Shown here one piece after another: positions 1-6,098 of a DNA stretch of 6,897 nt. Position numbers and translations under genes: made by a program. Origin of the DNA: Roseovarius sp. (GTDB lineage: Bacteria; Pseudomonadota; Alphaproteobacteria; Rhodobacterales; Rhodobacteraceae). Where the stretch lies: positions 1 to 6,897 of the forward strand of contig JALQUE010000140.1 in the NCBI GenBank assembly GCA_023260815.1, in the 5' to 3' direction. The notes beneath the pieces are model-generated. The model was not told the origin of the DNA and made no database searches. It saw only the letters and a list, made by a program, of their open reading frames with translations. Numbering within the stretch: the stretch's first letter is position 1; each line of letters starts with the position of its first letter.

Positions 1-56
1 GTATATGTCAGACAGGCGCGGATTGGTGCGCAGCAAACGTAAAGGGGCACTGGGCG

Positions 57-722
57 ATGCGGACTGTGGTTTTCGATCTGGACGGGACTTTGGCGGATAC
101 CAGCGGCGATCTGATCGCGGCGGCCAATGCCTGTTTCCGGGCGATGGGCGAGGGGGATCTGCTGCATCCGGTGACTGATGCAGGAACGGCCCTGCGCGGT
201 GGTCGGGCGATGCTGCGCCTTGGGCTGGACCGTCTGGGCCGGGCGTTGGACGAAGCCGAGGTTGACCGGCAATATCCCCTGCTTCTACAGGCCTATGAAG
301 GGGCGATCGACACCCATACCACGCTTTATCCCGGCGCTATGGACGCGGTCGAGTCGCTGCGGGCTGCAGGTTACAAGGTGGCCATATGCACCAACAAACC
401 CGAGGGTCTGGCGCGGCTTTTGATGACCCGGCTTGGCGTGCTGGAGACTTTTGGATCGCTGATCGGGGCCGACACGCTGCCGGTGCGCAAGCCCGATCCC
501 GAGGCATTGCGCGAAACCGTGCGCCGTGCGGGCGGCGATCCGGGGCGCTGTGTCCTTGTGGGCGATACCGAAACCGATCGCGAGACGTCGCGCGCGGCGG
601 GGGTGCCGTCGATTCTGGTGACGTTCGGGCCAGCGGGGCAAGGGGTTGCCGATCTGGCGCCCGAGGCGCTGTTGGGTTGCTACACCGAATTGGGCGATAC
701 CGTGCGCCGTCTCATCGGGTGA
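57..722 (+). CDS. gph: HAD-superfamily hydrolase, phosphoglycolate phosphatase-like
   Basis: A 221-residue haloacid dehalogenase-type phosphatase of subfamily IA, cytosolic. All four HAD motifs are visible: motif I FDLDGTLADT (nucleophile D7, acid/base D9), motif II with T112 in ICTNKPE, motif III K145 in RKPDP, and motif IV VGDTETD (D170, D174) for Mg2+ binding. Residues about 15-85 form the alpha-helical cap. Length and motif spacing fit phosphoglycolate phosphatase (Gph), which removes phosphate from 2-phosphoglycolate arising from DNA 3'-end repair or Rubisco oxygenation. The start is the first ATG in frame and has an upstream AAAGGGG (41-47). The frame stays open to the left edge, but contains no ATG, GTG or TTG before this one. 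The gene is separated from the next by 103 bases without a clear terminator or promoter. The HAD fold is certain; substrate is not, since many HAD-IA enzymes share these motifs. Confidence 0.85.
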   Translation: MRTVVFDLDGTLADTSGDLIAAANACFRAMGEGDLLHPVTDAGTALRGGRAMLRLGLDRLGRALDEAEVDRQYPLLLQAYEGAIDTHTTLYPGAMDAVESLRAAGYKVAICTNKPEGLARLLMTRLGVLETFGSLIGADTLPVRKPDPEALRETVRRAGGDPGRCVLVGDTETDRETSRAAGVPSILVTFGPAGQGVADLAPEALLGCYTELGDTVRRLIG

Positions 723-825
723 GGTTTCGGAGGGCGCGCAAGCGGCTTTCGGGTTTCATGAACAACGGGTCAGGCTTGTGTCAAACCCATTGACCCAGAC
801 CGGCAATATTCGCAAAGACTAAGCT

Positions 826-2025
826 ATGACAGATGTTTTCAAAGGCAGTTTCACCCAGCAGGAACCGATCCCCGAAGAGGGGATCGCGGCGGCGATCGAG
901 GTGATGCGCAGCGGGCGGTTGCACCGCTACAACCTTGTCGGGGATGAGGTTGGAGAGACGGGCTTGCTTGAGCGGGAATTCGCCGACTACACAGGTGCGC
1001 GCTATGCGCTGGCGGTGGCGTCGGGCGGGTATGCGATGGCCACGGCGTTGCGGGCGGTGGGGGTCAGGCCGGGGCAGAAGGTGCTGACCAATGCTTTCAC
1101 TCTGGCGCCGGTGCCGGGGGCAATCGCGAGCGTGGGGGCGGTGCCGGTCTTCGTCGGCGTGACCGAGGATCTGGTCATCGATCTGGACGATCTGGAGGCC
1201 AAGGCGGATCAGGCCAGCATCCTTATGCTGAGCCATATGCGCGGGCATCTGTGCGACATGGACCGGCTGATGGCGATCTGCGACGGGGCCGGGATCACGG
1301 TGCTGGAAGATTGCGCGCATACGATGGGGGCTGCGTGGAAGGGGCACCCATCGGGGCGGTGGGGCAAGGTGGGCTGCTACAGCACCCAGACCTACAAGCA
1401 CATGAACTCGGGCGAGGGCGGTTTTCTGGTCACCGACGATGATGAGATCGCCGCGCGGGCGACGATGCTGTCGGGGTCTTACATGCTTTATGGGCGCAAT
1501 GGGACGGTGCCGCCGGAAGACATATTCGCGGAGGTGAAATACGAAACTCCCAATGTTTCCGGGCGGATGGACCATTTGCGCGCAGCGATCCTGCGGCCGC
1601 AACTGGCGCGGCTGGACAGCCAGTGCGCGGCGTGGAACGCGCGCTATCACACGGTCGAGGAGGGGCTGCGCGGCACACCGGGTCTGCGGCTGGTCGAGCG
1701 GCCCGAGGAAGAAACCTATGTCGGCTCGTCGATCCAGTTCCTGTTGCTGGACTGGGATGAGACCGCCGTGGGCGAGGTGGTCACGCGCTGCCTGCGGCGG
1801 GGGGTGGAACTCAAGTGGTTCGGCGGCGCCGAGCCGGTGGGCTTTACCAGTCGCTATGACAGCTGGCGTTATGCGCCGAGCGAGCGGATGCCGAAATCGG
1901 ACCGTATCCTCAAAAGCATTCTGGACATGCGGCTGCCGCTGACCTTCAGCCTTGAGGATTGCGCGCTGATCGCGCGGATCATCCGGGCCGAGGTGGGCGC
2001 CGTCTGGCAGGGTGCGCAGAGCTGA
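826..2025 (+). CDS. DegT/DnrJ/EryC1/StrS-family PLP-dependent aminotransferase-like protein
   Basis: A 399-residue fold-type I PLP protein of the family that contains sugar aminotransferases. The large domain carries the expected landmarks: a phosphate-binding loop at ASGGYAM (64-71), the pyridine-nitrogen aspartate D162 in VLEDCAHTMGA, and the Schiff-base lysine K191 in YSTQTYKHMNSGEGG (185-199), whose GEGG tail is a family hallmark. A C-terminal small domain follows from about residue 265. Because K191 is kept, a catalytic enzyme is likely rather than a lysine-less dehydratase relative. H165 stands where family members usually have glutamine after the D-x-A motif. No sugar-nucleotide, lipopolysaccharide or antibiotic genes surround it, so the amino acceptor cannot be inferred; ordinary amino-sugar or cyclitol transamination is the family default only. 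The ribosome-binding site is poor (only AAAGAC about 7 bases upstream), yet no better start is apparent. Fold is secure, substrate unknown. Confidence 0.9.
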   Translation: MTDVFKGSFTQQEPIPEEGIAAAIEVMRSGRLHRYNLVGDEVGETGLLEREFADYTGARYALAVASGGYAMATALRAVGVRPGQKVLTNAFTLAPVPGAIASVGAVPVFVGVTEDLVIDLDDLEAKADQASILMLSHMRGHLCDMDRLMAICDGAGITVLEDCAHTMGAAWKGHPSGRWGKVGCYSTQTYKHMNSGEGGFLVTDDDEIAARATMLSGSYMLYGRNGTVPPEDIFAEVKYETPNVSGRMDHLRAAILRPQLARLDSQCAAWNARYHTVEEGLRGTPGLRLVERPEEETYVGSSIQFLLLDWDETAVGEVVTRCLRRGVELKWFGGAEPVGFTSRYDSWRYAPSERMPKSDRILKSILDMRLPLTFSLEDCALIARIIRAEVGAVWQGAQS

Positions 2026-2027
2026 GC

Positions 2028-2102
2028 GTTAACAGCGGTTAACAAATCGTTGACAGTGCCCGGCGCAGGCGGACGCGCCCCTGTGAAATCCCTTTGTTAA
2101 CA
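2028..2102. repeat. Cluster of GTTAACA-like repeats after the aminotransferase gene
   Basis: GTTAACA occurs at 2028-2034 and 2038-2044, with the variant GTTGACA at 2049-2055, so the copies start 10 and 11 bases apart, about one helical turn. A fourth copy lies at 2096-2102 inside the perfect 10-bp palindrome TTGTTAACAA (2094-2103). Such phasing would put copies on one face of the DNA, as expected for cooperative protein binding, though the AT-rich 6-mer is self-complementary and may be coincidental. The first copy begins only 3 bases after the upstream stop codon. No matching regulator is identified. Confidence 0.45.
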
Positions 2103-2127
2103 AGGCAAATACCGCCCGAATCGCCCT

Positions 2128-2175
2128 TCGGTATCGCGTCGGTATGACGTCGGTATCGCGTCGGTATCGGTTCGG
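2128..2175. repeat. Four-unit 11-bp tandem repeat, TCGGTATCGCG
   Basis: Four consecutive 11-bp units start at 2128, 2139, 2150 and 2161: TCGGTATCGCG, TCGGTATGACG, TCGGTATCGCG and TCGGTATCGGT, followed by a partial TCGG (2172-2175). Every unit keeps TCGGTAT; changes fall in the last four bases. An upstream ATACCG (2109-2114) is the reverse complement of the repeat core, and CCGAA (2116-2120) can pair with TTCGG (2127-2131), so the left end can form a hairpin. The array is non-coding on either strand as far as I can judge and lies about 60 bases upstream of the predicted ivd -35 element. It may be a phased protein-binding array or a simple slippage repeat. Confidence 0.85.
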
Positions 2176-2234
2176 CAAAACCCGGTCAGACAAATGAATT
2201 AACGCATCGTGCGCCGCGCGAGGCATGGTCGGGA

Positions 2235-2264
2235 TTGACCGGGCGGCGCAGTTGCGGCTATAAA
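2235..2264 (+). promoter_or_regulatory. Predicted sigma70-type promoter of ivd
   Basis: TTGACC (2235-2240, 5 of 6 to consensus) and TATAAA (2259-2264, 5 of 6) are separated by 18 bases, predicting a transcription start near 2271 and a leader of about 37 bases before the ivd ATG. It is the best promoter-like element in the window. The spacer holds CGCAGTTGCGGC (2247-2258), which recurs before mccB, so a regulator could act inside the promoter, as MerR-family proteins do (inference). Confidence 0.7.
2247..2258 (+). promoter_or_regulatory. Candidate regulator motif CGCAGTTGCGGC in the ivd promoter
   Basis: This 12-mer sits between the -35 and -10 elements and matches CGCAATTGCGGC at 6128-6139, upstream of mccB, at 11 of 12 positions. 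Its core CGCA-GT-TGCG is an inverted repeat. In both places AAAATG follows within 0-3 bases. The two flanked genes catalyse consecutive steps of leucine breakdown, which makes a shared operator reasonable. It does not resemble the LiuR site as I remember it from gammaproteobacteria. Confidence 0.45.
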
Positions 2265-2265
2265 A

Positions 2266-2279
2266 TGAACAAGTGTTCA
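2266..2279. promoter_or_regulatory. Perfect palindrome TGAACA-AG-TGTTCA at the ivd start site (candidate operator)
   Basis: TGAACA (2266-2271) and TGTTCA (2274-2279) are exact reverse complements around a 2-base centre, directly downstream of the -10 box and over the predicted transcription start. That position and size suit a dimeric repressor such as a TetR- or GntR-type protein that blocks RNA polymerase. Branched-chain catabolic genes in proteobacteria are commonly controlled by such regulators (LiuR of the MerR family, LiuQ and PsrA of the TetR family); none is encoded here, so the binder is unknown. Confidence 0.55.
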
Positions 2280-2294
2280 ATAAATGCCAGCGAT

Positions 2295-2304
2295 GGGAGA
2301 GGGG
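2295..2304 (+). promoter_or_regulatory. Ribosome-binding site that fixes the ivd start
   Basis: GGGAGAGGGG (2295-2304) contains a strong purine-rich Shine-Dalgarno sequence ending 3 bases before the ATG at 2308; the GGAGAGG core leaves a spacing of 5. The in-frame ATGs at 2284 and 2293 lie upstream of or overlap this element and lack a comparable site, so 2308 is preferred. Confidence 0.8.
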
Positions 2305-2307
2305 CGC

Positions 2308-3471
2308 ATGTTCAACGCCGTCATGCAGTTCGATCTGGGCGAGGATGTGAACGCCCTGCGAGAGATGGTTCACAGGTGGGCGCAAGAGCGGGTCAAGCCG
2401 ATGGCCGCCGAGATCGACCGCACCAATGTCTTTCCGTCCGATCTGTGGCGCGAGATGGGCGATCTGGGTCTGTTGGGCATCACCGTGCCCGAAGAGTTCG
2501 GCGGTGCCGACATGACCTATCTGGCGCATGTCATCGCCATCGAGGAGATCGCGCGCGCCTCGGCCAGTGTGTCGCTGTCTTACGGGGCGCATTCCAACCT
2601 GTGCGTCAACCAGATCAAGCTCAACGGCACACCGGAGCAGAAGGAAAAATATCTGCCGGGGCTGGTCAGCGGTGCGCATGTCGGCGCGCTGGCCATGTCC
2701 GAGGCCGGCGCGGGCAGCGATGTTGTCTCGATGAAGCTGCGGGCCGAAAAGCGCAACGATCATTACAAGCTGAACGGCAACAAGTACTGGATCACCAACG
2801 GCCCTGACGCCGATACGCTGGTTGTCTATACCAAGACCGATCCCGACGCCGGATCGAAGGGGATCACCGCCTTTCTGATCGAAAAGACCATGAAAGGCTT
2901 CAGCACGAGCCCGCATTTCGACAAGCTGGGGATGCGCGGCTCGAATACCGCCGAGTTGATCTTTGACGATGTGGAGGTTCCGTTCGACAATATCCTTGGC
3001 GAAGAGGGACGCGGGGTGCGCGTTCTGATGTCGGGGCTGGATTACGAACGGGTCGTTCTGGCAGGTATCGGCACCGGCATCATGGCCGCCTGTCTGGACG
3101 AGATCATGCCCTATATGGCCGAGCGCAAGCAATTTGGCCAACCCATTGGATCGTTCCAGCTGATGCAGGGCAAGATCGCGGATATGTACACCGCGATGAA
3201 TTCGGCACGCGCCTATGTCTACGAGGTGGCCAAGGCCTGTGATCGCGGCGACGTGACCCGGCAGGATGCCGCCGCGTGCTGCCTTTACGCCAGCGAACAG
3301 GCCATGGTGCAGGCGCATCAGGCGGTGCAGGCGATGGGCGGGGCGGGCTTTCTGGCCGATGCGCCGGTCGCGCGGCTGTTCCGGGATGCCAAGCTGATGG
3401 AGATTGGCGCCGGGACCAGTGAAATCCGCCGGATGCTGGTGGGGCGCGAATTGATGGGCGCCATGGGATGA
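2308..3471 (+). CDS. ivd: Isovaleryl-CoA dehydrogenase
   Basis: A 387-residue FAD flavoprotein of the acyl-CoA dehydrogenase family, converting isovaleryl-CoA to 3-methylcrotonyl-CoA in leucine degradation and passing electrons to ETF. The order is family-typical: alpha-helical N-domain (about 10-125), beta domain with the flavin-contacting AMSEAGAGSD (129-138) and WITNG (161-165), then the C-terminal helical domain with RKQFGQPIGSFQLMQGKIADMY (273-294). The assignment to isovaleryl-CoA rather than another acyl-CoA rests on the base: E247 in SGLDYERVVLAG matches the helix-G glutamate of human IVD (E254), whereas the place used by medium- and short-chain enzymes (E of YEGTS) is alanine, A368 in EIGAGTSEIRR. 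Length matches the bacterial family. It is first in an operon with the small membrane protein and acyl-CoA synthetase, and is preceded by a promoter, a candidate operator and repeats. Also called liuA in some genera. Confidence 0.96.
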   Translation: MFNAVMQFDLGEDVNALREMVHRWAQERVKPMAAEIDRTNVFPSDLWREMGDLGLLGITVPEEFGGADMTYLAHVIAIEEIARASASVSLSYGAHSNLCVNQIKLNGTPEQKEKYLPGLVSGAHVGALAMSEAGAGSDVVSMKLRAEKRNDHYKLNGNKYWITNGPDADTLVVYTKTDPDAGSKGITAFLIEKTMKGFSTSPHFDKLGMRGSNTAELIFDDVEVPFDNILGEEGRGVRVLMSGLDYERVVLAGIGTGIMAACLDEIMPYMAERKQFGQPIGSFQLMQGKIADMYTAMNSARAYVYEVAKACDRGDVTRQDAAACCLYASEQAMVQAHQAVQAMGGAGFLADAPVARLFRDAKLMEIGAGTSEIRRMLVGRELMGAMG

Positions 3472-3776
3472 CACGGCGCTGGCTGCTTTTCGTGCCGCTG
3501 GCCGCCATTTTGGCGGCGGCGGCGGGAATCGGGCTGTTGCTGGGGGGGCGCGCGGTCCTGACCACGGAAACCGATGTGATCGAGGCGGTGGCCGCGCAAT
3601 ATCTGGAAGACGCGGGCGCAGGGGCCACGCGGACCGATTGTCAGGCGCGGGTCGCGCAATCGGACGGGCTGTGGCTGGTGGTGATCTGCGAGGACGCGCA
3701 AGGCGCGGGATACGAGTATTTCATCGACAGGTTTGGCCGGGTGGCCGACCGCAAGCGCCTTGACGGGCGCGCGTGA
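3468..3776 (+). CDS. Small single-pass membrane protein, uncharacterised
   Basis: A 102-residue protein I do not recognise. The N-terminus has a basic MTRR followed by a long hydrophobic stretch (about residues 5-27), read as an uncleaved signal anchor; the positive-inside rule places the remainder in the periplasm. The soluble part (about 30-102) is acidic then basic, with C58 and C74 that could form a disulfide. Its end, GLWLVVICEDAQGAGYEYF then IDRFGRV, has a strand-turn-strand look reminiscent of small PepSY-like domains (weak inference). Its ATG overlaps the ivd stop as ATGA, suggesting translational coupling, and its stop lies 9 bases before the acyl-CoA synthetase, so it is co-transcribed with both. 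The codon use is high-GC like its neighbours. The sense-strand operon fit supports a real gene; the function is unknown. Confidence 0.75.
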   Translation: MTRRWLLFVPLAAILAAAAGIGLLLGGRAVLTTETDVIEAVAAQYLEDAGAGATRTDCQARVAQSDGLWLVVICEDAQGAGYEYFIDRFGRVADRKRLDGRA

Positions 3777-3785
3777 GGGATCGGG

Positions 3786-5342
3786 ATGCTGACACGCGCA
3801 CCATATGACGCGCTCTGCCGGGGGTTTCGATGGCAGATACCGGCGCGGCTGAACATGGCGGCGCAGGTCTGCGATGACTGGGCCGAAAGAGACCCCGACC
3901 GGGTGGCGATTGTCGATCTGACGGGACCACGGCGAGAGACCACCTATGGCGCGCTGCGCGGCATGGCGGATGCGCTGGCGCTGCATTTGGCGGACCTAGG
4001 CGTTCAGCGCGGTGACAGGGTGGGGGTTTTGCGCTCGCAGGATGCGTGGTGTGCGGCGGCGCATGTCGCGATCTGGAAGCTGGGGGCTGTGTCGATCCCG
4101 TTGTTCAAGCTGTTTCAGACCGATGCGCTGCGCACGAGGCTGGCCGATGCCGGCGCGCGGATCGTCGTGACCGATGCGGATGGGGTGGCCTTGTTGGGGC
4201 AGGTGCCGGATGTCGCGGCGCTGGTGCCTGAAAAAGCCGCTTTGCCCGAGGGCCGCATGGCACCTGCGGCGACCGGCCCCGAGGAGGCCGCCGTGCTGAT
4301 TTATACCAGCGGCACCACGGGCAGCCCCAAGGGGGCGCTGCACGGGCACAGGATGCTTTTGGGGCATTTGCCGGGGGTCGAGATCAGCCATGATTTCCTT
4401 GGCCAGCCCGGTGATTGCCTGTGGACGCCTGCGGATTGGGCATGGATCGGCGGGCTGTTCGATGTGCTGATGCCGGGGCTGGCGCTTGGGGTGCCGGTGG
4501 TGGCGGCGCGCTTGCCCAAGTTCACGCCCGACACCTGCGCGCGGGTGCTGCGCGAGGGGGGTGTGCGCAACGTCTTTCTCCCGCCCACGGCGCTGCGCAT
4601 GTTGAAGGCCGCCGACTGCGCCTTGCCCGGTCTGCGCAGCGTGGCGAGCGGTGGAGAGCCGTTGGGGCCTGAGATGCTGGATTGGGGGCGGCGGGCCTTT
4701 GGGCTGACGATCAACGAGTTTTATGGCCAGACCGAATGCAACATGGTGGCCAGTGCGTGCGGCGCGCTGTTCGAGCCGCGCCCGGGGGCGATTGGCCGGC
4801 CTGTGCCGGGGTTCGAGATCGGGGTGATCGACGGGCAGGGGCATGCGGTTGCGGGGGAAGGCGATATCGCGATCCGGCGCGGCGCTGCCAGCATGATGCT
4901 GGGCTATTGGGGGCGTCCCGACGCGACCGCCGAGAAGTTTCGCGGCGACTGGATGCTGACCGGGGACCGGGGCGTGCTGGAGGATGGTTATCTGCGCTTC
5001 GTGGGGCGCGAGGATGATGTCATCACCTCGGCCGGCTACCGCATCGGGCCGGCGGAGATCGAGGATTGCCTGCTGACGCATCCGGCGGTGGCGACGGTGG
5101 GGGTGATCGGCAAGCCCTGCGCGCTGCGCACCGAGATCGTGAAGGCCTATGTGGTGGTCAAACCCGGAGTTGCCGCGACAGAGGGGCTGGCGGCGGACCT
5201 TCAGGCGCATGTTAAGGCGCGGCTGGCGATGCATTGCTATCCGCGCGAGGTGGCGTTTCTGGAGTCGTTGCCGATGACGGTGACGGGCAAGGTGATCCGC
5301 CGCGCGCTGAAGGCGCGGGCCGCAGGGGAGGCGGGGTCATGA
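3786..5342 (+). CDS. AMP-forming acyl-CoA synthetase (AMP-binding enzyme)
   Basis: A 518-residue member of the adenylate-forming (ANL) superfamily, activating a carboxylic acid to acyl-AMP and then acyl-CoA. Visible motifs in order: P-loop YTSGTTGSPKG (173-183), NEFYGQTE (310-317), TGDRG (392-396) with the ribose-binding aspartate, hinge-region GREDDVITSAGYRIGPAEIE (407-426), and C-terminal TGKVIRR (500-506) with the adenylation lysine K502. G314 stands where acetyl-CoA synthetases have the pocket-closing tryptophan (WWQTE), so a larger acid than acetate is expected; the overall pattern is like medium-chain (ACSM-type) enzymes. Position after ivd suggests isovalerate, another branched short-chain acid, or acetoacetate as substrate, but this is inference. 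The start is supported by GAGGGA (3775-3780) with 5-base spacing, overlapping the previous stop. Catalytic residues appear intact. Confidence 0.93.
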   Translation: MLTRAPYDALCRGFRWQIPARLNMAAQVCDDWAERDPDRVAIVDLTGPRRETTYGALRGMADALALHLADLGVQRGDRVGVLRSQDAWCAAAHVAIWKLGAVSIPLFKLFQTDALRTRLADAGARIVVTDADGVALLGQVPDVAALVPEKAALPEGRMAPAATGPEEAAVLIYTSGTTGSPKGALHGHRMLLGHLPGVEISHDFLGQPGDCLWTPADWAWIGGLFDVLMPGLALGVPVVAARLPKFTPDTCARVLREGGVRNVFLPPTALRMLKAADCALPGLRSVASGGEPLGPEMLDWGRRAFGLTINEFYGQTECNMVASACGALFEPRPGAIGRPVPGFEIGVIDGQGHAVAGEGDIAIRRGAASMMLGYWGRPDATAEKFRGDWMLTGDRGVLEDGYLRFVGREDDVITSAGYRIGPAEIEDCLLTHPAVATVGVIGKPCALRTEIVKAYVVVKPGVAATEGLAADLQAHVKARLAMHCYPREVAFLESLPMTVTGKVIRRALKARAAGEAGS

Positions 5343-5367
5343 GCGGGCTCAGGGGGCAGGCGACAGC

Positions 5368-5394
5368 AAAAAGGGCCGGCGCGAAGGCCGGCCC
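5368..5394 (-). terminator. Intrinsic terminator of the ompW gene
   Basis: Reading the minus strand, GGGCCGGC (5394-5387) and GCCGGCCC (5380-5373) form an 8-bp all-GC stem around the 6-base loop CTTCGC, followed at once by TTTTT (5372-5368). It lies 25 bases beyond the ompW stop. On the plus strand the hairpin is followed by CGAGAA rather than T residues, so it is at best a weak terminator for the acyl-CoA synthetase transcript arriving from the other side. Confidence 0.88.
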
Positions 5395-5419
5395 CGAGAA
5401 TGTGCGTCAGACGGTCGGG

Positions 5420-6040
5420 TCAGAACTTCATCACGTAGGAGACGCCCATGACCCACGGGTCGATATCCACCTTGCCGATATCCACGCCGTTCAGCTTGAC
5501 GGTGGACTCGATGTCGATCCAGCGCACGTCGGCGCGGAAAGCCCCTGTCTCGTTGACCGCGAAATCGACACCCGCATGCAGCGCGAGACCCCAGGAGTCA
5601 CCGACGCTGAGCGCATTGCCGGCAAGCGCGCCGACGGCTTTGTCTTCGGTGAAGGTGGTGTAGTTGATCCCGGCGCCGATGAAGGGGGTCATGGAGGATT
5701 TGTTGGTGAAGTGATATTGCAGCGACAATGTCGGGGGCAGGTGCTTGACCTTGCCGATCTTGGCGCCGTTGCTTTTCAGGTCATGCTCGAACGGCCAGGC
5801 GGCCAGCAGTTCGATACCGATATTGTCGGCGACGAAATATTCGCCGGTGATGGTGACGCTATACCCGTCATCCACGTCGATCGGCACGGTGCCCGCGGCC
5901 AGAACGCCGTTATTGCTTTTCGGGAACACACCGGCGATGCCGAAGCCAAGGGTGAAATCCCCCTGTTCCTGAGCGATGGCCGGGGCCGCGGCAGCGGCGG
6001 TGAGAGCGGTTGCAAGGGTGAGTGCGGTGAGGTTTCTCAT
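5420..6040 (-). CDS. ompW: OmpW-family outer-membrane beta-barrel protein
   Basis: A 206-residue predicted outer-membrane protein of the OmpW family: small eight-stranded barrels thought to move small hydrophobic molecules across the outer membrane. Residues 1-23 are a signal peptide (basic R2, alanine-rich core, cleavage after AIA before QEQ). Family signatures follow in order: KHLPPTLSLQYHF (99-111), TPFIGAGINYTTF (118-130), DSWGLALHAGVDF (148-160), DVRWIDI (171-177), and terminal DPWVMGVSYVMKF (194-206) ending in the phenylalanine recognised by the Bam machinery. The reading frame extends upstream to 6112, but those 24 residues would precede the signal peptide, so the ATG at 6040 is chosen; GGAA sits 5 bases before it. 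It points against the leucine genes on both sides and has its own terminator. An FNR-like box lies about 65 bases upstream; E. coli ompW is FNR-controlled. A link to leucine catabolism is not evident. Confidence 0.94.
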   Translation of the reverse strand: MRNLTALTLATALTAAAAAPAIAQEQGDFTLGFGIAGVFPKSNNGVLAAGTVPIDVDDGYSVTITGEYFVADNIGIELLAAWPFEHDLKSNGAKIGKVKHLPPTLSLQYHFTNKSSMTPFIGAGINYTTFTEDKAVGALAGNALSVGDSWGLALHAGVDFAVNETGAFRADVRWIDIESTVKLNGVDIGKVDIDPWVMGVSYVMKF

Positions 6041-6098
6041 GATCGTTCCAATACTTTTCCAATGCACCGGACCCTGCACCCGGCTGTGAAAACCCGCA

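Noticed and set aside
1..42. Tail of an upstream gene ending in TAA at 40-42
   Set aside because: Only 13 codons are visible, with no recognisable family ending; it cannot be told apart from chance.
790..825. Promoter for the aminotransferase gene using TTGACC at 790-795
   Set aside because: No -10-like hexamer lies at a usable distance; CAATAT at 804-809 is only 8 bases away.
2128..2175. CRISPR array
   Set aside because: The 11-bp units are directly adjacent with no spacers, and no cas gene is present.
2267..2278. GAAC-N4-GTTC as a LexA (SOS) box
   Set aside because: This matches the Gram-positive LexA pattern; alphaproteobacterial LexA recognises a GTTC-N7-GTTC direct repeat, and ivd is not a typical SOS gene.
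2029..3474. Long 481-codon minus-strand frame opposite ivd
   Set aside because: It is antisense to a well-supported ivd gene, lacks recognisable domains and is rich in H, R, G and Q, as expected from the reverse complement of GC-rich coding DNA. Its repeated RYRR stretch is only the 11-bp tandem repeat read backwards.
3996..5234. 412-codon minus-strand frame opposite the acyl-CoA synthetase
   Set aside because: Composition is dominated by R, H, P and Q with no domain, and it is fully covered by a gene with intact catalytic motifs.
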